A stretch of 64,000 bases of DNA, taken from Anaeramoeba flamelloides. Taxonomy: Eukaryota; Metamonada; Anaeramoebidae. Numbering within the stretch: the first letter of the stretch is position 1; each line of letters opens with the position of its first letter. Of the stretch, positions 48,797-59,570 are shown piece after piece. The notes below the pieces were generated by a model that worked only from the letters and a program-made list of their open reading frames with translations, made no database searches and was not told where the DNA came from. A program made the translations under genes and the position numbers. The stretch lies in NCBI GenBank assembly GCA_027625915.1, contig JANTQA010000076.1:1302001-1366000 (forward strand), given 5' to 3'.

Positions 48797-51700
48797 ATGA
48801 CTTTGGATCTTAATCAACAAAATTATAATGAGGAAAACGAGAATAAGGAAATTCTTGGTACACTTATTTCCTTGAATTCCAATTCTTCTCATTTATTAAT
48901 TCAAAAAGATGAAACAACAATTGGACGAACATCTGGGGTTGACTTCCATTTTAAAGATCCAAGAATCAGTGGTCTTCATTGTAAAATCATTAGGAACAAG
49001 AACACAAACGAATTCGTGATTTTGGATTCATCCACAAACGGTACTTATGTTAATGAGGAGCGTATTGGAAAGGGAAACACAATGCTAATTACTTCAGGCG
49101 ACGAGCTTGTTATTGCAACAGAATACAGAGGAAACAAAACACTTGATCCAATAAAATTTATATTTCAAAACCATTGTTTTGTAGAAACTAAGCAAAACCA
49201 AATCATGTACAATTTTTGTTTAGATTTTTCTTTTTTTAATTTTTTCTTGTTTTCTTTTTTTTGTTTTTTTTTTCCCCGATCCAAACAAAAAAGAAAAAAT
49301 GAAAAAAATCGTCAATTTCATCAAAACCATTTCAGTAAGATTTGTTATGAGCTCAATTATTTTTTCATTGCTGATTTATTTTCTTAACTGACTTGCAATT
49401 AAATGGGAGTAAAACAATTTTCATCTACATTTTTTTTTTTTGAAAAGATTTGATAAGGTTTCTTTCCATTAAAATTGACAGTTTCACCACAAAACACATT
49501 GAAAGAAGATCAACAATACAAACCAACAACTCGAATCAAAAGAGATCGATATTTCAATTTGTTTCTTTGAGAACTCTATTTGTAAACAAAACAAAAGAGG
49601 AAATAAAACAAAATAACAAGTGAAAATTGATTACCATTTAAGAACTTAGTTTGATATTTACCAAGTTGTCTAAAAAACACCTTTTGATCCAACCCCATTT
49701 AAATTGTGAAGGAATGTACTGAAATATTCTCCAATTATGGATCAAAAAATCATTTTTTATTTTGTAGTGAAAAAAATACCTTAATTTAAAAAAATCCCAG
49801 ATAAGATTTTTATTGTGAGTATTAGGAAAATTGTTTATGTAATTGCTTTGAATTTAAAATCAAATCCTTTTTTGAAGAACCAAATTTTTTATGAGCCTAG
49901 TAATAAACCTACCCAAAGTTCATTAAAGTAGGGTGTACATTGAATACTCAAGTTATTGTTTGATAACATAAGTAGATCGACTTTTTTTGAAAAAACAATC
50001 TGAGTTTTAGAGAGGTTTACTAGAGTTTGGAAAATGATAATTTTTATTCTTTGTTTTTTGATTGATTGAATTGTGTTTTGAACAAGTGTGATTTCATTAA
50101 TCACCATTCTAATAAGTGGGTGAGTTATAATTTTAAAAGTTTGGATACTTAAATAAAAGGAATTTGATTTTTAAATAAAAGAAATTACACAATAATTTTA
50201 CTAATATTCACAATTAAAAATCTTGTCCGGGATTTTTTTCATGTAAGTATTTTTTTCACTACTATATATTATTTAATGAAAAACGAAAAAATAATTTTTA
50301 GAGACAAAAACTTGAACATCTTAATTGAGAAATGTGGGAATGATTAAGAAAAATAATTATAATAATCATGTTTTTTTTTCGAAACTCAATTTTAAAAAAG
50401 AGAATTTCAGATTTTATTGGTATTTTAATATAAATTTTAATTTAATAGTGCCAAGCTTTTAAAAAGCAATTTATTTTATTTGATAATATTCTTATAATAA
50501 AAATGTCGATCATTTCAAAGACACTCAATAAACAACTCTAATTTTAAAAGATCACACTGTCTATGTGCTTTGATGATTGGATTACTTGAATTGGTTCAAT
50601 TTTCTCTATAAATCATAACAAGAAAAATTCTTTAAAAAGGTATTGAGTTTTTCTCCAAGTTTTTTTCGATTTTGGTTGTTCTTTTTTTTTTTTTCTTGAT
50701 TTTGGCTCTTTTATTTACTTTGGTTCTGTTGATTTTTTTTTGTTTTTTTTCTTGAATTGAAGTTCCGAACAACACTTTCAAGGGTAGAATTTACTCTATT
50801 TGACTTTTAAACCCAACCCCCTTACAGGATACTCTGAACATTTGATTTATTTCTATGTGTAAATTTTTTTTTAAAAATGTATTGTTTCTCTCAAAATTCA
50901 ATGGTTAGTCCCAAGGCAAATGGGCTTGGTGTGTTGTGTATAAGACTTTGAGGAATTTTGCTTTCAAATGATCCAATGAAAATAAAATTTGCCAGTTAGT
51001 TTTTCTATTTAAAAAAATTTTTAAATGTTCAATTCGGAAAAAAAAAATTGATCTTTCTTTTTGGAAATGAGGATTTATTGAATTCCTTTCAATACGAAAT
51101 TATTTGCCAAGCTTTTATCCAAAATTTTAAACCTCTCAGAAAATAACAAAGGATAATTCATAATTTTTTTTCCATTTCGCCCCATTTTAGTATCTTATAA
51201 TAAGTGTTAAAACCTTTATACTTGGACTCATAAACCAAAAAAAAAAAAAAAAAGGAAAAATCTCCACAATGTGTAAGGTTTTAAATTTTCACACAAGAAG
51301 AAATTTTCTTAAAAAGCCAATTTTTTCCCATCCTTTTTTTTTTTTTTACAGGTCGGAATAAAAACAAAATTTGGGAAATATCTCATTTTTTCTTTTTTAT
51401 ACCTTATTGAATAATAATTTGTTAGATTTTTCAACCTCGGAAACCTTATTAAAATACAGTAAACATGAAATTTGAATTACAAACGTAGGAATCTATCAAA
51501 TATTCCCTAAAATACCCGAAATTTTTTTAACTATGAAAAAACACTTTATGGAAAACTTCTAAGAAACACTAGTGCCAATATCCAGACTAAAGGTATATTT
51601 GGAATTTTATCGTAGAATTTTTTTTTTTGTGGTCTGAAAATATCAAAATTCAAAAAAAATAAATTTTAGGGAATGGTATTCAACCCATTTTGTGTGAAAA

Positions 51701-54700
51701 GAGTTTGATATCCAAGATGAATATAACATACTGATCATTGCGAAACGTTATTGACTAAATGAGAGAAAATGTACTTGTAAAGAAAATTTCTAATTGTGTA
51801 TCATTACCCTTAATTTTATAATCTTAAATACAATCCAAAAATAACCGAGTAATATCTAATAGTACAATACAGACGCATACCCTACGCATGGTGACACAAG
51901 CCAAACTTTATTTAACTCCCCATTCCATAAAAGGCTGATCTAACCAAAACGTAAAAACCCGCACCATTCCAAACCTAACACAACCCATACCAATACTCTG
52001 ACATACCTATACACTTACCCTAATAAGTTCCAATAATTACTTAAATATACTCAAAAAGTACCGAAAACTCTTTCGAGGGGCGTAAAGTAGAAAATTCAAA
52101 AAATATATTTTGCCTTAAAGTAAAATTGTTATTTTACCGTTAAACTGAGTATATTGGCATTAGAGTTTCTTCGGAGCTGTTCATAAAGTGTTTTTTTATG
52201 GTTAAAAAATTTTCGGGTATTTTCGATTTTCGGGTATTTTCGGGAATATTTCAAACACCCCAAACTTAGTCCTTAAAGTAAATAAACTACTTTCGAAAAA
52301 TAAGGGCCCAGTTTTTCAAATTATACTCACTAAACTAATTATATGAGGAACCCTGTAAATAATCATCAATAAACTAGAAGTTGATGGATAATCATCAGAA
52401 GATTAAATACTAACAAGGTGTCGTCTTTAAAAATTTTTATACGTTGAAAAAAATCTATTTCATTTTTTGTACAAAAATTTGGCTAAAAAAATCATCCAAA
52501 ATTTTACAACATCTGGATATTATCGATTTTTTTTTCGGTTCTAAGAGTAATTTGATTGAGAATTAAATTGAAATTTTTCATCATGTAAAAATATTAAATG
52601 TAAATCAGTGAAGATATATTGACATCTGAAACTATTTGATTGAAGAAACTAACAAACAAAAAAAAATCAAATTGTCATCTGATTGTTTGAAAAATTTTTT
52701 TATTTTCTTCCAATTTTTCAGTCAAAAGTTTGGTTAATAAATTATGAAGTAGAAAATTTTATTTAAATTACATCATTAATCAACTGCCCAACATCATATT
52801 GAAATCCAATAATTCTAGAACGAGATCTCGAAATTTGGGCCCCTATTTTTTGAATTTAGTTTATGTGTTAAAAAATAAAAATCAAAAAGTTATCAAAATT
52901 GGCGGTTTCTGTAATTTCTCTGATTTCGGTAGTTTTTGTGATTTGCTTTTCCAAAAAAAATGTAAATATTTTGAATTCTTTATAAATTAGAACGAACGAT
53001 CTCCAAGATCTTGTTTTTTTTTTGTTTGCTTTAAAGTTTGGCTTGTCAAATAAGTAAAGTTGAAAAAAAAAAAAAAAGATCTTCGTAAATACAAATAATG
53101 CATTTAGAAAATTGAGACTATGCAACACATTTCAAATGTGTCTATTTATTTGTAAAAAATCTTCTTATTAACCTTTTTTTCATTGAAAGTTAGAGTAATA
53201 AAAAATCCGTAATACTTGCCTCAAAATTTGTTATTCACTGTTTTTTAGTTTTTTGATTTTTTTTTTAAAATTTTTAAAATATCAGGACTTTTCTATGCTT
53301 TTATAATAATTTAAAAAGTGAATCATTAATACAAATTTAGTAATTAGTTGTTATGGAAAACTTAAGAATGATATATATTTGTTTTTCAATATTATTATTT
53401 CATGTGAGTAACAATTTTTGAAATAATGTTTAGATAAAGAAAAGCATATTCGATGAGTTCAAATGGTTTGGATGGATATTAGAAGAAAAAAAAGATTTTG
53501 GTAATTTCAAAAATCAAATCATTTTATAAATTTTCCTCTTTCTTAAATATTAAAATTAAAATTATTAAAGCAATTAAACTGAATACCCGATGGATTTTTT
53601 ATTATTCAACTAATTTTCTTCTCTAATAAGAATTAAAAAAAAAAAAATCATGATGGTTTTGATTTTTTATACAATCAGATTGAATGCTGGGAATTAATAA
53701 TTATTTAATATTTGTTTATAAAAATTATTACACACTTTGTAGTCTTTTTGTCATTATAACAACTTATCTTAATAGCTAATTTTTTTGTTTTTTTCATATT
53801 TGATCCTTTAAAAAATAACATTGCAAAAAAAAAATAAAAAACCAAAAAATAAAATTATTTAGATCTGAAATTGATGAAAGCGAAATTGGGAAATTATTTG
53901 AAATTAATGAAATTCTGGGTAAAGGAACATTTGGAATTGTATATTTGGCAACCCATATTGAGACCGAAAAGCAAGTTGCATTAAAGGTAATTCATAAGAA
54001 GAAATTGGCACAATTTGGGGAAAACCAAGATTTTAAAAAAGAAATTGAATATTTGACTTCTCTTAATCACCCTTATTTAATTGAAGTCTACGAAGTGTAT
54101 GAAACCGAACAATATATAATTATATGTTTGGAGGTGATTATTGGAGGCAATCTAGCAGAACTACTTGAACAAAATGAAAGGATTGACGAAGACAGTGCAA
54201 AAATGATTTTTTATCAAATATTAACCGCAGTCAATTATCTTCATCTGCAAGGGATAGTTCATAAAGATTTGAAACCAGAAAACATATTAATCAAGGATCA
54301 AACGAATCCATTGCATACTAAAATAACAGATTTTGGGCTTTCAAGGATGCTTCATTCGCAAACCATGTTAAGAACTCTATGCGGAACTCCAGTCTATCTA
54401 GCGCCCGAGGTGATGTCAACGGGGCTTTTCGGCTATGAGTCAGCTGTGGATATGTGGTCATTAGGGATAATTCTTTATCAATTGCTAAGCGGTACATTGC
54501 CAATACACATCAACACTGATTTGATTACAATTTTTGACCAAATAAATAACTTTTCAATACATTTCGACAAAAGCTGGATCGGTATTTCAGAAGAAGCAAA
54601 GGATTTGGTAGTTGGCTTATTGGAAATGGATCCAAAAAAAAGATTTACAGCAAAAGATGCCCTAAATCATATTTGGATCGCAAACACAGAATTTGAAGAT

Positions 54701-54829
54701 CCTATTGTCGAAAATAACCCTTTCCAAAATCAACAAACTCTTGATCTAAATGATAATGATTTTAATCCATTAACTTCACAGCGTACAATAAATCAAGATT
54801 ATAATAACAAGAAAGGGGGGTATTGGTAA
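48797..54829 (+). CDS. FHA-domain Ser/Thr kinase, CHK2/RAD53-like, two exons
   Basis: Predicted DNA-damage-checkpoint type kinase, nuclear by family. Exons 48797-49206 and 53863-54829 give 458 residues; the join (donor CATGTACAA, acceptor TTATTTAG, phase 2) makes QNQI-SEIDESE. The FHA domain at about 22-115 keeps the phosphothreonine-pocket residues G43-R44, S58, H61, N81-G82. The kinase domain runs from about 149 to 410: glycine loop LGKGTFGIVY from 155, K178, HKDLKPEN from 270 (D272 base; Lys in place of the usual Arg), DFG from 293, activation segment LRTLCGTPVYLAPEV as in CHK2, then DMWSLGIILY. The N-terminus before FHA is short and has no SQ/TQ cluster. The first in-frame ATG is used; a further upstream open stretch lacks ATG. 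Calmodulin-type kinases share the catalytic core, but the FHA-kinase order supports the CHK2 family. Confidence 0.88.
49535..49645. mobile_element. family F fragment
   Basis: Contains TTTCTTTGAGAACTCTATTT and CAAGTGAAAATTGATTACCA, as in the right half of family F. Borders not resolved. Confidence 0.4.
49767..50259. mobile_element. family E inverted-repeat element, copy 2 (493 bp)
   Basis: Inverted repeats of about 75 bp: left GTGAAAAAAATACC, AAATCCCAGATAAGATTTTT; right the complement of GTGAAAAAAATACTTAC and AAATCCCGGACAAGATTTTT. TA flanks both sides. The interior is homologous to 5515-5950 in reverse. Confidence 0.75.
51497..52255. mobile_element. element L, ~760 bp with ~90-bp inverted ends
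   Basis: Left end reads CAAATATTCCCTAAAATACC, then AAAAAACACTTTATGG and a GCCAATAT block. The right end carries the reverse complement of each (ATATTGGC, CATAAAGTGTTTTTTTAT, GGGTATTTTCGGGAATATT). The centre, 51830-52030, is unusually C/A-rich on the plus strand with very few G runs. No ORF and no target duplication resolved; only one copy in the window. Confidence 0.65.
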
Positions 54830-57800
54830 AAATTTATTTTCTTATCAAATTAAAATAATCATGTGCAAGAATATATTTATAATTTCCAAATTACTTCCAA
54901 TTATTATAATTCTGATTTGAATGCTTAATTTAACATTTTTTTAAAGATTAAGAGAAAAATTGAATCAAAATTTTTAATCATTTATTGATTATTTATCAAA
55001 AGTAATATATTTAAAAAAGATATTCATAAAAAAATTTTCATTTTTTAACTTTAAATATTTTTGTGTAGGGTGAGAATATTGTTACACTAAAGTCCTCAAA
55101 ATGAAAATCTGTCAAGGTATTTAAAAATAAAAAATGGATTATGTGAATTTGTTGACAAAACAATTTTTTCATTTTAATTTATTTTAATTCTCCAACATTT
55201 AAAATGATTTTTGTTGTAATTACTTTATTTTTTCTTTTCTATTTCTTTTTATAAAGATTTATAAATTAAACTCAAAAAACTATATAAATAAACCAATTGC
55301 AAAAGAGAATTATTTTCAAGCTCTTTTAATAATAATAAAATGAATTTTATTATATTTATCATTACCAAATATATAAACTTGTTGTTATGGGGTTATAAAT
55401 TATTTAGATTTTGAAAATTAAATCGAAATTGTTCTTTGAAAAAAATTTTTTATGAGTGTGGTTAATACCATGACTTTCATTTCAACTTCAAGGTTGTTAC
55501 GCCAAAAAAAAATGATAGTGTGGAAGTAAATTTCTTTTGATTAAAAACATTAAATTGAAATTGGTTTAAAGATTCAAATAATTTTAAGAAAAAATTAACA
55601 AGACTATTAATGAAAAATATTCAAATAACAAATACAATTAAGAAATTTTCAATGAAAAATATTCAATTAACAAAAAAACAATTTCTTAGGATCTCTATTG
55701 ACAAAACCCAAATATCGAAAAAAAAAGATTTATAGTATCTCATTGGTAAAAAATTCGATTTACAACAAAAAATGTTAGTAGTTCAATGATACAAAATCTT
55801 GAAAAGTTTTCTCGATTACCGTTTGTAAAAAAATAAAACAAAATAATTCTGCACTATCAGTCCTTTTGAATTTTCCATATTCGTAATTTTTTATAATTAG
55901 ATAAAAACCCCCTTTTTTTTTTTTTTCAATCCCAAAATGGTTTTAAACAATTCAATTACCATTGTAGTTGTTTTATTACCCTCCATATTTGATAAAGTAA
56001 AAATTTTTTTAACATGCTATATATAAAAATACCCCATTTAAAAAATGAAAAAAATGTATCTTTGAGATCTCAAATATCACAAAAGAGCTACACTTTAAAA
56101 CTAGTAAACTGGTATTTAAAAAATAATTAATTAAATTAAATTAATTGGAAATTGAGTATCTTTCTTAGGGTTTTTTTTTCTAAAAATATCCTCTTTTTTG
56201 ATTGTTGATTTGGTGATCAATTTAATATCACATTTTAATTGATGATAATGAATAGATTTTTCTTGGAAGATAGTTTTGTTGTTAGTTGAAATTATTTTCC
56301 ATTTTTTTAACAAACTAATAACATTGAAAATAATTTTTTTTGCAGTCAGTAATCTACGGAAATTGGAAAAAAAAATAAAATAATTTATTGGTGATATTCT
56401 CTAATTACAAATTTTGTTGATTTACAAGTTCAAAAAATTCTGATGTGGAAAAAACTCTACAAAGAAAAGAAAATTTGGTCATGTGAATGATATAATATTT
56501 TTTTACTTTGATGTTTGAATTATTTTTCTTCTTCTGGTTTTTATTAAGTAAATTTTCTTTGATTACTCCTTTCTCACAATAAATAAATAAATAAATAATG
56601 AAAAGAAAATTTCAACAGTGAGACAATTTTTTTTTTCGATTTTTTATAAAAAAGAAAACGATTTATTTTAATTTTATATCTGACAAAAAAACAGAAATTT
56701 TGCCTTTTTTATTACCATTTCAATCATTATTACACTATATAAAGTATTTATTATTATGAATATTAATATTTCGTTTTTTTTTCTTTTTTGAGATAATTTT
56801 TTGGTTAACCTAAAAATTGATATTTTTAACATACTCAAAAATATTTGTATTATTTTTTGAAGGGGAGTTATAATAATTCAAGTTTTAAAGTCACTTGCAA
56901 AATTCTACCAAGAAAGTTTGTTTTTTTTTTGCAAGATAAAATTCGATTTTTCAAAATAAAATTTTCATGGGGATATTTGGGAATTATGTAATTTTAACCT
57001 CAAAATTGAAAATATATTTTTTTCTGACAAAAATGATATAAATTGTAATAACAATTTTTTTGAAGAAAAACCAAACAATTTGTTAAAAATAATTTTGTCA
57101 AAATCAAAAATTTTTTTTGCTATTTTTTATCATATTTTGAAAATCAGAAAACAACTTTTTTCAAACTTTAGAGAATAAAAATATATTTATCTTTTTGAAA
57201 CTTGATTTTATTTGATAAAAGTTTGCTAAAGTTCTATGAGAGATAAAATTGAAACATTAATAATTAAAATGAATGACAAAAAAAAAATATTTTTTTGACA
57301 AAAAGCAAATATAAGTCGGTTAAAATTTAAATATGTTGAACATAATTAAGACATTCTAAAATAAAAAGGAAAAAATGTTCACTTTTTTAAAGAATGAACT
57401 TAATAGTGTCAAAAATAATAGGTGGTTTTTTTCCTTTTATATTGGAAATTTGTGAAATTTAGATTTAAAATAGTAGACTCAAATCAATAAATTGTTTAGA
57501 TAAGGTTAAATCATCTATTTTATAAATAAAAACACAAATGACAAAAAAAAAAATTGTTTACGATCATGTCAAGAGTTCTTTTTATTTCAAAAAAATACTA
57601 CTTTATCAAATTGTTTTTATATTTATTTTTATTTTCTGATAATTATTGATCATCACTAAATTTTGAAAATTTGTATATATTAATTACAAAATTTTAAAAA
57701 TTAACTTATGAATTAATTTTTACTTTTCTATATAAAAAACTTTTTCTGTAAATACAAAGGATTACGAGATATATTTATTGGTATATTTAAAAAGATAATT

Positions 57801-58995
57801 CGTGTCATTTTGTATTGCTCTCGGTTTTTTCGTAAAATTAAAAAATTTTTACCAAGAGTTTGATGTTGGGCATTTAATTTGGAAATTAGTTCTCTTCTAA
57901 ATTGTATTCTATATCTTTTGTCTCTTTATTTCCTTTAACTTGTGATCTTCTAAATTTATTTTTTTTTGTTTCTAGGGTTTCTATTTCATTTGTTTCTGAA
58001 ATGTTTTTTATCATTCTGTTTTATTCCATGACCCAACCAATAATCACTTTAATTAGATATCAAAAACAATCAGATGACTTTTATAAAGCTTTCTAACCCT
58101 TTAAAAGTTGGAAAACTTGAAATTTCTTGTTAATTGTTCAAAGTGTTTGAGAGTTTTAAAGTAAAAAACTTGGTAAAAGTTTTCAAATTTATCGTAGCAA
58201 ATCTTTGAAAAATACAACCATTTTTTCGATCGTTTTGTTTTACTGTACAATCACTATTTGCATTTATATTGAAGTTTTTTGTTTTGTGTTTTCAATTCTT
58301 TTAATTTGAGAAGAATAAAAAATCTGGAACTTTCCACATGATCCTACATTCCCTTTTTATGTTATACAAATAAACTGAAATTGCTTTGTTAATAATTATT
58401 TATAATATTGAATTCTCAAGCCCAAATATTTTGTTGTATTTTTTGTTAATTGTTAATTTGGTTTTTGATTTCTTTCTCTTGAATCTTGTGAAACTGTCTG
58501 TGTTTTTAAAAAACTTTATCTTTAAATTTGTCTTGTTGATTTTTTGATAGTGTACAACCTAGGTGAAGGTTTCAAAAATTCTCAAAAGAATTTGTAACTA
58601 TTAGCCAATCCTCGAAGTTTTAAACATTATGAAAAAAGTTTAGAAAAGCAAGCCGAGTCGTGTTTAAAAATTTCAATCATAGTTTCAAATAAGCTTTTTT
58701 AAAAGAAAAAAATTGAAAAGAAGAAGAAGAAGAAAAAAAAAAAAAAAAGCAAAAAGAAAAAGCAAAATAAAAAAAAAAAAAATAAGAAAATGCTTGGAAA
58801 ATGAAAATCTTGTTAAAAAAATTCCTTAGATAAATCCAAGAATCTATTTTATTTTATTTATTATCAAGTTGGTGTTGAAGTTTTCGAAAAAGTTTTTTTT
58901 GAATTGTTGTACCAATATTTGTCATATTAAAAGCATACGTTGATTTTTGTTATGAATAATCTATTTTATTATTATTTCTTGGTCAGTTGAAGTCA
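54830..58995. other. intergenic, no gene recognised
   Basis: AT-rich. Contains degenerate repeat units at 55600-55800, a block shared with 41476-41520 at about 56063-56105, an (AAAT)n run at 56578-56598 and an A-rich AAG/AAAAG tract at 58718-58790, which lies on the 3' side of the eS12 gene. No RNA gene seen. Confidence 0.55.
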
Positions 58996-59451
58996 TTAGT
59001 TTTTGTTAAAGCTTTTGAGAACGATATTCAAAGCTTGGTTTTGGTCACCGTATTCTTTTACGACAACACAAGAAGTTTTGATAATTTTTTGAGCAACACC
59101 TTCTTCGTCGATTTTACATAAGCCAACCCATTCACCTAAGGATTCACGAGATGGAGCCTTGATCAATTGGATGTTATTTTCGGAACATAAGGTAGTGATT
59201 ACGTTGACGTATTTTGGATCATCAACATCGGAGGCAAGAACACACAATCTTGCTCTTCCAGAGTCAAGTGCTCTGATCGATTCATTAAGACCCTTAGCGA
59301 GGGAGTCATTACGGAGTGCAGATTTGAGGACTCTTTGGACAGCGGTCATAAGATCCATGCTTTCTTCTTCAACTTCGGATCCAGATTCTTCGTTGATTTC
59401 TTCTTCTTCAGATCCACTTAATTTTTCTTCTTTAATTTGTTCTTCAGACAT
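58996..59451 (-). CDS. RPS12: 40S ribosomal protein eS12 (S12e)
   Basis: Small-subunit ribosomal protein of the L7Ae/L30e/S12e/Gadd45 fold that binds rRNA at the head of the 40S subunit. 151 residues against 132 in human. The core begins at MDLMTAVQRVLKSALRND (about 32) and carries LCVLASDVDDPKYV (about 69-82), NNIQLIKAPSRESLGEWVGL and TSCVVVKEYG, all diagnostic of eS12. The extra length is an N-terminal acidic extension of about 31 residues rich in Glu/Ser. Codon use is less AT-rich than in neighbouring genes, as expected for a highly expressed gene. The start is the first ATG in frame, just after a probable 5'UTR intron. Confidence 0.96.
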   Translation of the reverse strand: MSEEQIKEEKLSGSEEEEINEESGSEVEEESMDLMTAVQRVLKSALRNDSLAKGLNESIRALDSGRARLCVLASDVDDPKYVNVITTLCSENNIQLIKAPSRESLGEWVGLCKIDEEGVAQKIIKTSCVVVKEYGDQNQALNIVLKSFNKN

Positions 59452-59468
59452 TTTAATGTGTTGTTTTT

Positions 59469-59570
59469 CTAATTTAGTTTAACAGAGTGAACAAAATATT
59501 TTATAATAACAAAAAGCAAAATAGTTAAATATTAAAAAAAAAAAAAAAAATTAAATTAAAAAAAACTTAC
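59469..59570 (-). other. probable 5'UTR intron of eS12 (102 bp)
   Basis: On the gene strand, donor AAAATGTAAGTTT and acceptor AAATTAG lie 17 bases before the start codon. GTAAGT is the strongest donor form in the window. The interior is nearly pure A/T. Confidence 0.5.

Larger units (their letters stand above)
49207..53862 (+). other. FHA-kinase intron (4.7 kb)
   Basis: Largest intron in the window. Contains an F fragment (about 49535-49645), family E copy 2 and element L. The remainder is AT-rich and without a recognised gene. Confidence 0.8.

Noticed and set aside
59159..59482. Plus-strand 107-codon frame
   Set aside because: Antisense shadow of the eS12 gene.
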